Source of the DNA: JAHEKD01 sp965215945 | Lineage (GTDB): Bacteria; Pseudomonadota; Gammaproteobacteria; Arenicellales; JAHEKD01 | Assembly: GCA_965215945.1 (NCBI GenBank) | Contig: CBDCFC010000050.1 | Coordinates: 86,258-150,257, forward strand | Length of the DNA: 64,000 bases | Direction: 5' to 3' | Part shown: positions 51,296 through 61,140 of the stretch, piece after piece | Position numbering within the stretch: position 1 is the stretch's first letter | How the letters are laid out: each line of letters opens with the position of its first letter | The notes under the pieces: model-generated | Told to the model about the DNA's origin: nothing | Databases searched by the model: none | Seen by the model: the letters and a program-made list of their open reading frames with translations, nothing else | Position numbers and translations under genes: made by a program

Positions 51296-53437
51296 TTAAC
51301 TCGATTCCATTATTTTCAGTAATTTGGCTGCCACTTCCGGGATGTGGCTACCAGGGCCAAAAATAGCTTTAACCCCTGCCTCGTATAACGAATCATAATC
51401 CTGAGACGGAATCACACCACCACATATAACATGAATATCACTGGCTTGATCTAAAGCCAACAGTTCGATGACCCTGGGCACCAATGTTGTGTGCCCGCCC
51501 GCTTGAGTGGAAATTCCAATCATGTGTACGTCGTTATCAACTGCTTGCCTGACAATTTCTTCGGGTGTTTGAAACAATGGGCTAATATCAACATCGAAGC
51601 CAATATCGGCAAGCGCAGTGGCAATTATTTTCGCCCCTCGATCATGTCCATCCTGCCCCAATTTAGCAACTAGTATCCGCGGTCGTCGCCCACTTTTTTG
51701 ACTAAAGCTGTTTATTGATTGCTGTAAACTATTGTAATCATCATCTTCCATAAAGGCAGAACCGTAAACACCGCTTATAGTTTGAGTTTGAGCCTCGTGT
51801 CGTCCAAATACACTTCCCAGGGTATCTGAAATTTCGCCTAATGTCGCCCTGGCTCGCGCGGCTTCGATGGCCAGTGACAAAAGATTCTCTTTGTCAGTTT
51901 CACAACCCTGTTTAAGTTTTTTCAATTTGTCACTGACAGCGGTATTATCCCGATCTGCTTTAACCTGATTGAGACGTTTAATTTGTTGCTGGCGAACCAA
52001 TGTATTATCAATAACTAATACCTCGACTTCTGTTCATCATCAGATTGATATTTATTCACACCGACGATAATGTCTTCGCCTCTGTCCACCCGGGCCTGGC
52101 GGCGTGCTGCAGCTTCTTCAATCCGTAATTTGGGTATGCCACTGACAACGGCCTCAGCCATGCCACCCATTTGTTCTATTTCATCGATCATTTTACGCGC
52201 TTCATTGATCAAGCTTTGTGTCAGACTCTCAACGTAGTACGAGCCGCCCAGCGGATCAATCACGCCGGGAATTTCGGTTTCATCACGGAATGATAAGCTG
52301 TGTGTTACGGGCAATTCTGGCCGAAGCTTCAGTCGGTAAAGCCAATGCTTCATCGAATGAATTGGTGTGTAAAGATTGAGTGCCACCAAGCACGGCCGCC
52401 ATGGCTTCGATGGTCGTGCGAATAATATTATTATAAGGATCTTTGCTGGTCAGACTGACGCCTGAGGTTTGGCAATGAGTACGCAGCATTAGAGACTTTT
52501 GGTCGTTCGGTTGAAATAATTTTTGCATGTATTCTGCCCACAACACTCTGGCAGCCCGCAACTTGGCGATCTCCATGAAAAAATTCATGCCAATGGCAAA
52601 AAAGAAAGATAAACGCGGCGCGAAATTATCAATTTCTAAACCGCTTTTTTGCGCCGCGCGTGCGTATTCAATACCGTCAGCAATGGTATAAGCCAACTCC
52701 TGGAGACACGTCGCCCCTGCTTCCTGCATGTGGTAACCGGATATTGAAATAGGATTAAACTTAGGCATGCTTGCCGCGGTAAAACCAATAATATCCGACA
52801 CAATTCGCATCGAATCTTTAGGTGGATAAATGTAAGTGTTGCGCACCATGAATTCTTTAAGAATATCGTTTTGAATCGTGCCGGATAACAATTCAGCGGC
52901 AACACCTTGCTCCTCTGCAGCAACAATAAACATCGCCATCACAGGCAGTACTGCTCCATTCATGGTCATCGATACAGACATTTTATCGAGTGGAATCTTA
53001 TCAAACAGGATTTTCATGTCTTCAACACAGTCGATTGCCACTCCCGCCTTGCCAACGTCACCTTCCACTCTTGGATGATCTGAATCAAACCCTCGATGAG
53101 TGGCTAAATCAAATGCTACTGACAGACCCATTTGACCGGCTTTTAAGTTTTTGTGATAAAACGCATTGGATTCTTCAGCGGTTGAAAAGCCAGCATATTG
53201 ACGTAATGTCCAGGGACGACCCGCATACATGGTTGCTCTTGGCCCTCTTAAAAAGGGCGCAAAACCCGGCAGAGAATGAGAATATTCAATTAATTCCAGA
53301 TCGGCCGCGGTGTACAAAGCTTTAACTTCAATGCCCTCGGGCATCATTTTAGTTAAATCTTCAGGACTACCATTTTTAGTTTCTTTGCTGACCCGGTCAT
53401 TCCAGTCACCAATGGTTGGATTTGAAAACAAGCTCAT
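51296..53437 (-). CDS. mcm: methylmalonyl-CoA mutase, two frameshifts
   Basis: About 714 codons, normal for a single-chain mutase, fall in three frames. The first (53437 to ~52290) is the TIM-barrel substrate domain: RGPRATMYAGRPWTLRQYAGFSTAEESNAFY, VAFDLATHRGFDSDHPRV, LGGTQSLHTNSFDEALALPTE. The second (~52290 to ~52030) continues RDETEIPGVIDPLGGSYYVESLT. The third (to 51296) is the cobalamin domain with the DxHxxG motif in GQDGHDRGAK. One extra G at 52287-52288 (plus strand) breaks LIIRDETE. One missing base in an A run near 52025 breaks the joint to VLVIDNTLVRQQQ. Without these it would isomerise (R)-methylmalonyl-CoA to succinyl-CoA. Confidence 0.9.
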
Positions 53438-53590
53438 ATCAGTCTCTATCTAATCGATAATTAGTTAATAACTGCATTGAGTTCACCAAGATTAAAATTA
53501 AAGCTGCTTTGACATGCTAGCCTGGCAGTATGTGTTTTAAAGCAAGTTATATTTAGCACAAATGCCGGGCTTGAGCTACTAGCTAAACTA

Positions 53591-55501
53591 TTAACTATCA
53601 GAGTGAGCGGGGTAACCCAGTGATTTCAGTGCTTCGGTCACAACATCCAAAGAAGATCGATCATCAATCGTTGGCGGCACTTTAACATCCTCGCCATCAG
53701 CAATATTTCGTATGGTTGCGCGCAACACTTTTCCTGACCGGGTTTTTGGTAAGGTGGAGACGATTGCCGCCTGCTTGAATGCGGCAACGGCACCGACTTT
53801 ATTTCGAACTGCTAATATCAACTCTTTAATAATTTCATCGTGTTCTTGCTCAACACCTTTTTTAAGCACGATCAGACCCAGAGGTGACTGGCCTTTTAAT
53901 TTATCGGCAACGCCGACAACGGCACACTCAGCGACATGCGGGTGTTCGGCCAAGCACTCTTCCATGCGTCCGGTGGACAATCGGTGACCGGCAACATTAA
54001 TAACATCATCAGTACGTCCCATTACCCAGATGTAACCATCCGAATCGATATAACCGGCATCGCCGGTTAAATAATAACCGTCATAATCGCTCAGGTATGA
54101 GCTGATGTAGCGATCGTCATTTTGCCAAAGCGTAGTCAGGGTTCCGGGCGGCAGCGGCAATTTAATAGCAATAGAACCTAATTCACCGTCCGGTTTTTTA
54201 TCACCTTGTTCATCAAGCACCTCAACTTGGTAACCAGGTACAGCCTGCGTGGGTGAACCCGATTTTATTGGCAGCTGTTCAACGCCTAAGCAGTTTGCCG
54301 CAATGGCCCAGCCGGTTTCTGTTTGCCACCAATGATCAATCACCGGCATGTTGAGTAAACCGCTTACCCATTCAAGTGTATCGGGATCACAACGTTCACC
54401 GGCTAGAAACAGCGCTCGGAATTTGTCCATTTTATATTTTTTGATGAATTCCCCAGTGGCATCTTCGCGTTTAATTGCACGGATCGCAGTAGGAGCCGTA
54501 AACATAACACTGACATCATGTTCGTCTATGACTCGCCAAAAAGCACCAGCATCAGGTGTACCGATAGGTTTTCCCTCATAGACGATAGTAGTAGAACCAT
54601 TCAATAATGGTGCATAGACAATATAGGAATGCCCGACTACCCAGCCTACATCAGATGCAGCCCAGAATACTTCACCAGGTTCCAGGCCATAAATATTTTT
54701 CATGGTCCATTTCAGGGCGACTGCGTGACCACCATTGTCGCGCAGCACTCCTTTTGGTGTTCCCGTTGTGCCTGAGGTATAAAGAATATACAAGGGATCT
54801 GTTGCTTTCACTGGAACCGGATCAACAGCATCTGCCTTATCGTAAAGCGCTACCCAGTCATTATCCCGTCCTTGCTGTAATTCGGCAGTTGCTTGTGGCC
54901 GCTGATAAATCACTGTTGAATCTGGTTTATGGGAAGAAACCCTGATCGCCTCATCCAGTAAAGGCTTGTATTCAATGACCCGTTTACCTTCGATCCCACA
55001 AGACGCCGAGACAATAACTTTGGGTTTGGCATCGTCGATGCGTTTTGCCAATTCTTCACCGGCAAAACCACCAAAAACAACGGAATGAATAGCACCAATT
55101 CGGGCACAGGCCAGTATAGCGATCACCGCCTGGGGAATCATAGGCATGTAAATCACCACTCGATCACCTTTGGTTACACCCAAATCAGATAAAACACCGG
55201 CAAATTTTGCTGTATCGTGAGTTAACTCATTATAGGTATAAGTTTTTTTTGTATCGGTTACCGGACTGTCATAAATTAAGGCTGCTTGGTTGCCCCTGCC
55301 ATTTTCAACATGAACATCCAGTGCGTTATAACAGGTGTTTAATTCACCGCCCGGAAACCATTGATAGAAGGGTTCATTCGAACTATCCAAGACTTTGTCA
55401 TAAGGTTTAACCCAGTGAATCTGCTGGGCTGCTTCACCCCAAAATTCATCTGGATTGGTGATTGATTTTTCTAACAGTTGTTTTTGAGTAACCGATGCCA
55501 T
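53591..55501 (-). CDS. prpE: propionyl-CoA synthetase
   Basis: The 636-residue acyl-CoA synthetase has the ACS-type N-terminal FYQWFPGGELNTCYNALDVHV, typical of PrpE rather than Acs. It also has the P-loop YTSGTTGTPKGV, FWAASDVGWVVGHSY, DHWWQTETGW and the C-terminal LPKTRSGKVLRATIR with the acetylatable catalytic Lys. It activates propionate to propionyl-CoA. It lies 153 bases upstream of the mcm operon on the same strand, so it could be the first gene or separately transcribed. A strong AAAGGAG precedes the ATG. Acetate as a second substrate is possible. Confidence 0.93.
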   Translation of the reverse strand: MASVTQKQLLEKSITNPDEFWGEAAQQIHWVKPYDKVLDSSNEPFYQWFPGGELNTCYNALDVHVENGRGNQAALIYDSPVTDTKKTYTYNELTHDTAKFAGVLSDLGVTKGDRVVIYMPMIPQAVIAILACARIGAIHSVVFGGFAGEELAKRIDDAKPKVIVSASCGIEGKRVIEYKPLLDEAIRVSSHKPDSTVIYQRPQATAELQQGRDNDWVALYDKADAVDPVPVKATDPLYILYTSGTTGTPKGVLRDNGGHAVALKWTMKNIYGLEPGEVFWAASDVGWVVGHSYIVYAPLLNGSTTIVYEGKPIGTPDAGAFWRVIDEHDVSVMFTAPTAIRAIKREDATGEFIKKYKMDKFRALFLAGERCDPDTLEWVSGLLNMPVIDHWWQTETGWAIAANCLGVEQLPIKSGSPTQAVPGYQVEVLDEQGDKKPDGELGSIAIKLPLPPGTLTTLWQNDDRYISSYLSDYDGYYLTGDAGYIDSDGYIWVMGRTDDVINVAGHRLSTGRMEECLAEHPHVAECAVVGVADKLKGQSPLGLIVLKKGVEQEHDEIIKELILAVRNKVGAVAAFKQAAIVSTLPKTRSGKVLRATIRNIADGEDVKVPPTIDDRSSLDVVTEALKSLGYPAHSDS

Positions 55502-55609
55502 GAAGTACTCCTTTGCAGCATTCTGATTTAAAGAACGTTGTTAATATTATGAACTATATCGATCAATAACAAATTAATATTTTTTATATTCAACATGATT
55601 TGCTTAACA

Positions 55610-55622
55610 AGTACTTAGTACT
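55610..55622. promoter_or_regulatory. doubled agtact motif in the prpE-dacB divergent gap
   Basis: The 13-mer agtacttagtact is two copies of the palindrome agtact around one t, about 110 bases upstream of prpE. It could be a regulator site, but nothing in the sequence identifies the protein. Confidence 0.3.
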
Positions 55623-55687
55623 CAAACAAAATCAGCTTAAAGAACGATGTTTTATAAGGTAAAATAATTTGTGTTCGTACACAGCAA

Positions 55688-57133
55688 ATGAAAAATAACA
55701 GATCTAAAAACCTGATTAAAAAAATACAACTATTCCTTATCGGGGTTAGCTGTACTGTTGGTTATGTGTTTGCTGAGAATTTGCCGGAACACATACAATC
55801 GGCACTGGACAAATATAACCTGCCCGACAGCAGTATCAGTATTTATGTAGAGCAAATCGATAACAAGGATGCGGTGCTTGATTGGCGTTCGGATCAACTA
55901 ATCAATCCAGCCTCCACCATGAAAGTGATTACCACTTATGCTGGGCTTGATATCCTTGGGCCCGACTATACTTGGAACACTAACTTTTATAGCGAGTCAT
56001 CGGTTGTTGACGGCATTGTTGACGGTAAATTTTATATCAAAGGTTACGGCGATCCACTGTTAATTAATGAAACGTTGGAAGAAGCGGTAATTGCAATACG
56101 TGATAAAGGTATTCACACCATTGCAGATGACCTGATTATCGACAACAGTTATTTTGATTTAGGCCAATCAAAACTGGCCTTATATGATGACTTTTCAATG
56201 TCACCTTATAACGCCCTTCCCGATGCGGCTAATATTAATTTTGGAACAGTCGAATTTAATATCATTACCGGTAAATACTCCTCCAGACCTAATGTTGTTA
56301 TGAACCCGCAGCTGCCGGGTTATAAAATGTTCAGTCGTATGCGTTTGCGCGGTGGCAAGTGCGGCAGCAGCTACCTCGAACCCAAGATTGAATTGGTACC
56401 ACATCAAGGTAATATGACTGTATCGTTTTCAGGTCAATATGCAAAACGTTGTGGTAACAGGAGCTTTTATAAAGTCATCACTACTCCCGATAAATTACTA
56501 TTTGCGGCTTTTAAGCAACTTTGGCAAAAACATGGCGGTAAGCTTTTGGGCGGTTATCAATACGGTGTTGTACCTGAATCGGCTGAATTAATACACAGCC
56601 TGGTTTCCGAGCCGCTGATCAATCAAATCGCCATCATGAACAAAAAAAGCAATAACGTGATGACACGACAGTTATTTTTAACGCTAGGTGCAGAGAAAAT
56701 TGGCTTGCCAGGCACTCTTGACAAATCTCGCCAGGTTATCGATAGCTGGCTAGACAAAAAGGGTTTTACAGCCGAAAATAGTTTTATTGATAACGGCTCC
56801 GGTCTTTCACGTAAATCCGTATTGTCGACTAAACTCCTCTCTGACGTTTTAACTGATGCCGCCAAGCATCCACAAGCGCAAAAATTTATGGAATCATTAG
56901 CCATCGCCGGAGTTGATGGCACTATGCGTAACCGCTTTCGTAATCACCCAGCGCAGGGTCGGTTGTTTATAAAAACGGGCACATTAAATGGAGTACGAGC
57001 TATTGCAGGTTATGTGAATAGTCAATCAGGTAATCAATATACTGTAGCCACAATCCAGCAACACCCCGGCATAGGTAACGGTCGGGGCCAGGATATTCAA
57101 AACAGGATCTTAAATTGGCTTTATCTGCGCTAG
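55688..57133 (+). CDS. dacB: D-alanyl-D-alanine carboxypeptidase/endopeptidase (PBP4 type)
   Basis: The 481-residue periplasmic protein has a signal peptide (cleavage near residue 29, YVFA-E). It carries the three active-site motifs of class C low-mass penicillin-binding proteins: STMK with Ser76, the SxN motif in KKSNNVMT near residue 320, and KTG in FIKTGTLNGV near residue 430. The insertion between the first two motifs is large, as in E. coli PBP4. It trims and cleaves peptidoglycan cross-links. It is divergent from prpE and convergent with the peptide-transport operon. Confidence 0.95.
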   Translation: MKNNRSKNLIKKIQLFLIGVSCTVGYVFAENLPEHIQSALDKYNLPDSSISIYVEQIDNKDAVLDWRSDQLINPASTMKVITTYAGLDILGPDYTWNTNFYSESSVVDGIVDGKFYIKGYGDPLLINETLEEAVIAIRDKGIHTIADDLIIDNSYFDLGQSKLALYDDFSMSPYNALPDAANINFGTVEFNIITGKYSSRPNVVMNPQLPGYKMFSRMRLRGGKCGSSYLEPKIELVPHQGNMTVSFSGQYAKRCGNRSFYKVITTPDKLLFAAFKQLWQKHGGKLLGGYQYGVVPESAELIHSLVSEPLINQIAIMNKKSNNVMTRQLFLTLGAEKIGLPGTLDKSRQVIDSWLDKKGFTAENSFIDNGSGLSRKSVLSTKLLSDVLTDAAKHPQAQKFMESLAIAGVDGTMRNRFRNHPAQGRLFIKTGTLNGVRAIAGYVNSQSGNQYTVATIQQHPGIGNGRGQDIQNRILNWLYLR

Positions 57134-57172
57134 TAATACAAATCAAACGTTGAAAAAATCGTATTGCGAAGA

Positions 57173-58159
57173 TTAAGCAGCTGCTTTGTTGTAGGAATAA
57201 TCAGCACGATGGCAGGCTACAGTGCGACCTGAATATTCTATCGCTTCAGGAAATGTTTCGCTGCAAGCAGATTCAGCAATGGGGCAGCGTTGATGAAACG
57301 GGCAGCCACTGGGCGGGTTAAGTGGTGACGGCAGTTCTCCCTGAAGTTTAACTCGTTCGGCCCGGCGGGTTGGATCAACAAACGGTGTACTCGATAATAG
57401 TGCCTGGGTATAGGGATGCACAGGAGAATTAAAAATTTTATCTCGACTTCCCATTTCAACGGTTTTGCCCAGATACATCACCATGACATCATCGGCAATA
57501 TGTTCAACAACACTCAAGCCATGGGAAATGAATACATAGGCCAAACCAAATTCTTCCTGAATGTCTTTCAACAGGTTAAGCACCTGAGCCTGAACCGATA
57601 CGTCCAGTGCAGAAACAGGTTCATCGGCTACTACAATTTTCGGATTCAACATTAATGATCGGGCAATCGCTATTCGTTGACGCTGCCCGCCTGAAAACAT
57701 ATGCGGATAACGATGGTAATGCTCCGCCCGCAATCCAACTTTCTGTAAAATATTGATTGCCTTTTCTTTACGCTCAGCTGCTGGTGAAGAAGTATTTATC
57801 ACTAGAGGCTCTTCCAAAATCGTACCAATTTTTTTGCGTGGATTGAGTGAACCATATGGGTTCTGGAATATCATCTGTACTTTTTGCCGTACTGAATTCA
57901 ATTCTGATGAAGTAATGTCCTTTATATCCTGGCCATCAATAGATAGCTCACCAGCAGTTGGTGATTCAATCAGAGTTAATAACCTGGCCAGGGTTGACTT
58001 TCCGCAGCCAGATTCACCCACAACAGCAAGAGTTTTACCGCTAATAAGCTGAAAGCTGGCACCGTCGAGTGCTTTTACAGTGGCCTTGGGTTTCATTAAA
58101 CCCTGCTTGACTGAATAATACTTTTTCAAGTTCTGGGCATCTAACACTACTTCGCTCAT
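57173..58159 (-). CDS. dppF: dipeptide/oligopeptide ABC transporter ATP-binding protein (DppF type)
   Basis: I start this gene at the ATG at 58159, which overlaps the dppD stop (ATGA), not at an upstream in-frame codon lying inside dppD; this gives 328 residues. It has Walker A GESGCGKST, the signature SGGQRQRIAIARSL, Walker B IVVADEPVSALD and the C-terminal oligopeptide domain with the LNPPSGCPFHQRCP-type Cys cluster that binds an iron-sulfur cluster in this family. It is the second ATPase of the peptide importer. Confidence 0.93.
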   Translation of the reverse strand: MSEVVLDAQNLKKYYSVKQGLMKPKATVKALDGASFQLISGKTLAVVGESGCGKSTLARLLTLIESPTAGELSIDGQDIKDITSSELNSVRQKVQMIFQNPYGSLNPRKKIGTILEEPLVINTSSPAAERKEKAINILQKVGLRAEHYHRYPHMFSGGQRQRIAIARSLMLNPKIVVADEPVSALDVSVQAQVLNLLKDIQEEFGLAYVFISHGLSVVEHIADDVMVMYLGKTVEMGSRDKIFNSPVHPYTQALLSSTPFVDPTRRAERVKLQGELPSPLNPPSGCPFHQRCPIAESACSETFPEAIEYSGRTVACHRADYSYNKAAA

Positions 58160-59112
58160 GATTGCATTCCCAAAGGATAGAGACAACGGACCTTGCCGGT
58201 AGCATCGTCTGTCATGCCGGGCTGTATTGATGAACAGTCGGATTGTACGCTTCCACACCGGGGACTGAACAGACAACCGCTTGGGCGGTCATACGGGCCT
58301 GGAACGATTCCAGGAATGGTTGGCAACCGTTTGCTGCCTTTGCTACGTTCTGGCAATGCTTTTAATAGTGCATTCGTATACGGGTGGCGTGGCATGGTGA
58401 ACAGTTCATTGACATTGCGGCTTTCTACTATCTGCCCGGCATACATGACATTAACCATCTGAGCGGTTTCAGCGATGACCCCCATATCATGGGTGATCAG
58501 AATTAAACCCATGCCTTGTTTTTGTTGTAGTTCTAACAATAAATCAAGAATCTGCGCCTGAATAGTAACGTCCAGTGCAGTAGTAGGTTCATCGGCGATC
58601 AGTAACTTTGGATCACAGGCAATAGCCATGGCAATCATCACTCGTTGATTCATCCCACCTGATAGCTGATGGGGATAAGCACTAAGCCGTTTAACAGGAT
58701 CAGGAATACCGACAAGATCAAGCAGTTCTGCTGCCCTGTCTAATTGTTGTTTCTTGCTGCCGCCCTGATGAATTTTAATCGCTTCAGTAATTTGATAACC
58801 CACCGTAAAACATGGATTCAAGCTGCTCATGGGCTCCTGAAATATCATTGCAATGTCACGGCCGGTAATCTGTCGACGGTCATTATCCGATAGTGAGGTT
58901 AAGTCCTGGCCGTCAAAAATCATTTCATCACACTCGACGATGCCCGGGTAAGCGATCAAGCCCATTAAAGCCATCATGGTAACGCTCTTGCCCGAACCTG
59001 ATTCACCCACCACACCCAACACTTCACCCTCATTAAGTGACAGGTTAACGTCGCTGACCGCTTTAAAATCGCTGAACGTAACTGTCAAATTTTCAATTTT
59101 TAGTAATGACAT
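58156..59112 (-). CDS. dppD: dipeptide/oligopeptide ABC transporter ATP-binding protein (DppD type)
   Basis: The 318-residue ATPase has Walker A GESGSGKSV, LSGGMNQRVMIAMAIACDP signature, Walker B LLIADEPTTALD and the C-terminal Cys cluster in PSGCLFSPRCG with further Cys to the end. It forms the heterodimeric motor with DppF. It is coupled to dppF by a four-base overlap, and begins 4 bases after the dppC stop. Confidence 0.94.
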   Translation of the reverse strand: MSLLKIENLTVTFSDFKAVSDVNLSLNEGEVLGVVGESGSGKSVTMMALMGLIAYPGIVECDEMIFDGQDLTSLSDNDRRQITGRDIAMIFQEPMSSLNPCFTVGYQITEAIKIHQGGSKKQQLDRAAELLDLVGIPDPVKRLSAYPHQLSGGMNQRVMIAMAIACDPKLLIADEPTTALDVTIQAQILDLLLELQQKQGMGLILITHDMGVIAETAQMVNVMYAGQIVESRNVNELFTMPRHPYTNALLKALPERSKGSKRLPTIPGIVPGPYDRPSGCLFSPRCGSVQSDCSSIQPGMTDDATGKVRCLYPLGMQS

Positions 59113-59116
59113 GCAG

Positions 59117-60043
59117 TCATCGCTTCAGCTTGGGATCAAGCGCGTCACGTAAGCCATCACCCATCAAGTTAAAACTAAGCACAACAATCAATATCGCCAA
59201 TCCTGGAAACGCTACCACCCACCAGGCGCGTTGAATAAACTGTAACGCATTGGACAGCATGGTACCCCACTCAGGTGTTGGAGGTTGAGCTCCCAGGCCT
59301 AGAAAACCCAGGGCTGCCAAATCCAATACAGCGGTAGAAAAACCAAGCGTTGCTTGAACAATTAATGGCGCCATGCAGTTTGGTAATACGGTAATCAGCA
59401 TTAAGCGGAGTATTCCGGCGCCGCTAATTCGAGATGCCATGACATAATCTTTATCAATCTCGGAGATTACAGCAGCCCGAGTCAGGCGCACAAAATGAGG
59501 TAATTGCACAATGACCACGGCCATGGCCGCATTAACTAAACTAGGACCTAGAATAGCGACGATTACGATTGCCAAGAGCAAGCTCGGCAATGCCAACATG
59601 ATATCCATCGAGCGCATAATTAATATTTCAGTGACCCCGCGGAAGAAACCAGCGATTAGGCCAAGAGTGATGCCCAATATTACGGCTAATGCGACAACCA
59701 TAAAGCCGACCGATAATGAAATTCGCGCACCATACAATATTCGTGAAAATATATCCCGACCGATATCATCAGTACCGAGTAGAAATCGGGTGGAGCCACC
59801 CTCAGCCCAAAATGGCGGCACCAAAAATGCATCGCGGAATTGTTCATTAGGATTATAGGGAGAGATAACTGGTGCCAGTAATGCCAGTGTCGCCAATATG
59901 GAGATGACAATCAAACCAGCCAGTGCGCCACGATTTTGTCTAAAGTAATTCCAGAACTCTATAAATGGATGTGGCGGCTGTTGGCTTTGCAGGGCCAGAT
60001 TAGCTGTTTCGTTAGTTATCGTATTTGCAGATGAATCGTTCAT
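59117..60043 (-). CDS. dppC: dipeptide/oligopeptide ABC transporter permease (DppC type)
   Basis: The 308-residue protein has a DppC/OppC N-terminus (FIEFWNYFRQNRGALAGLIVI) with a periplasmic loop before the core. The ABC permease EAA-type loop is in the segment following DYVMASRISGAGILRLMLITVLPN, and the LGLGAQPPTPEWGTML signature follows. Six transmembrane segments are predicted. It shares one base with the dppB stop (TAATG). Confidence 0.94.
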   Translation of the reverse strand: MNDSSANTITNETANLALQSQQPPHPFIEFWNYFRQNRGALAGLIVISILATLALLAPVISPYNPNEQFRDAFLVPPFWAEGGSTRFLLGTDDIGRDIFSRILYGARISLSVGFMVVALAVILGITLGLIAGFFRGVTEILIMRSMDIMLALPSLLLAIVIVAILGPSLVNAAMAVVIVQLPHFVRLTRAAVISEIDKDYVMASRISGAGILRLMLITVLPNCMAPLIVQATLGFSTAVLDLAALGFLGLGAQPPTPEWGTMLSNALQFIQRAWWVVAFPGLAILIVVLSFNLMGDGLRDALDPKLKR

Positions 60044-61053
60044 CAGTTTTTATGCCTGATTCGTGGATTGACCCAGCCGTATAACACATCAACAATCAGA
60101 TTAACCAGCATGACTATACTGGCGACCAGCAACACACCACCCTGTAAAACAGGATAGTCACGCCGCCTAACAGATTCGACCAGCCATTTACCGACACCCG
60201 GCCAGGAGAAAATCGTTTCGGTGAGAATAGCACCTGCAAATAAAGTACCGACGGCTAAGCCGATTACTGTTAACACAGGAATCAATGCGTTTCGAAGAGC
60301 ATGCACCCAGATAATACGCCAGGTTGGCAGGCCTTTAGCTTTTGCGGTACGAATATAGTCCTCGCCCAATACTTCCAACATTGAAGAGCGTGTCATTCTG
60401 GCGATTACGGCTAAGGGGATGGTTCCCAGCGCAATCGCGGGCAATATTAAATGGCGAGCTGCCGAGATAAACGCCCCTTTTTCATCGGATAACAATGTAT
60501 CAATCAGCATGAAGCCGGTAACCGGTTCAACATAGTATAGAACCGAAATTCGCCCGGAGACCGGTGTCCAGCCAAGGTTTACTGAAAAAGTAAGGATTAA
60601 AATCAGCGCCCACCAGAATACCGGCATCGAATAACCGGTTAGTGACAAGCCCATTGTTGTGTAGTCATATATCGTTCCACGCCGGGCTGCGGCCAGTATT
60701 CCGATCGGAATGCCGATAATTATCGCCAAAGTAATCGCACATAAAGACAGTTCAATCGTGGCTGGAAACAGTGTTAAAAATTCTTCAACAACAGATTTTT
60801 TGGTGACGATTGATTTACCAAAATCACCTTGCAAAAGGTCTTTGATATAAATGCCGTATTGCTCAAGCAGCGGTTTGTCCAGCCCCAAATCAGCACGTAA
60901 CTCAGCATGGCGCTCGGGACTGATGCCGCGTTCGCCGACTAAAAGTTCAATTGGATCTCCGGGCACTAACCTTATCAACATGAACGTAACCAGGGTAACA
61001 CCAATAAAAGTCGGGATAACCAAACCTATCCTTGACAGGATGAACTTAATCAA
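60043..61053 (-). CDS. dppB: dipeptide/oligopeptide ABC transporter permease (DppB type)
   Basis: The 336-residue protein has the DppB start FILSRIGLVIPTFIGVTLVTFMLIRLVPGDPIE, the EAA loop region EDYIRTAKAKGLPTWRIIWVHALRNALIPV and the C-terminal ETIFSWPGVGKWLVESVRRRDYPVLQG signature. It forms the transmembrane channel with DppC. The gap to dppA is 87 bases and holds a large hairpin. Confidence 0.95.
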   Translation of the reverse strand: MIKFILSRIGLVIPTFIGVTLVTFMLIRLVPGDPIELLVGERGISPERHAELRADLGLDKPLLEQYGIYIKDLLQGDFGKSIVTKKSVVEEFLTLFPATIELSLCAITLAIIIGIPIGILAAARRGTIYDYTTMGLSLTGYSMPVFWWALILILTFSVNLGWTPVSGRISVLYYVEPVTGFMLIDTLLSDEKGAFISAARHLILPAIALGTIPLAVIARMTRSSMLEVLGEDYIRTAKAKGLPTWRIIWVHALRNALIPVLTVIGLAVGTLFAGAILTETIFSWPGVGKWLVESVRRRDYPVLQGGVLLVASIVMLVNLIVDVLYGWVNPRIRHKN

Positions 61054-61097
61054 TGTGAGTTTCCTCCTACAGTGTTTATTATTAGTCTAACTGTATC

Positions 61098-61128
61098 ACA
61101 CTGCGGGCTAACAGCTAGCCCGCAGTGT
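61098..61128 (-). promoter_or_regulatory. strong intercistronic stem-loop between dppA and dppB
   Basis: A perfect 13-bp stem, acactgcgggcta/tagcccgcagtgt with a 5-base loop, begins 13 bases after the dppA stop on the minus strand. No U-run follows, so it is not a simple terminator. Such stems after a binding-protein gene protect the upstream mRNA from 3' decay and raise binding protein over permease, as known for malE-malF. Confidence 0.8.
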
Positions 61129-61140
61129 ATCTAGATTTGC

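Noticed and set aside
58160..58276. Upstream N-terminal extension of dppF
   Set aside because: It would lie inside dppD; the ATG at 58159 overlaps the dppD stop and matches the family start.
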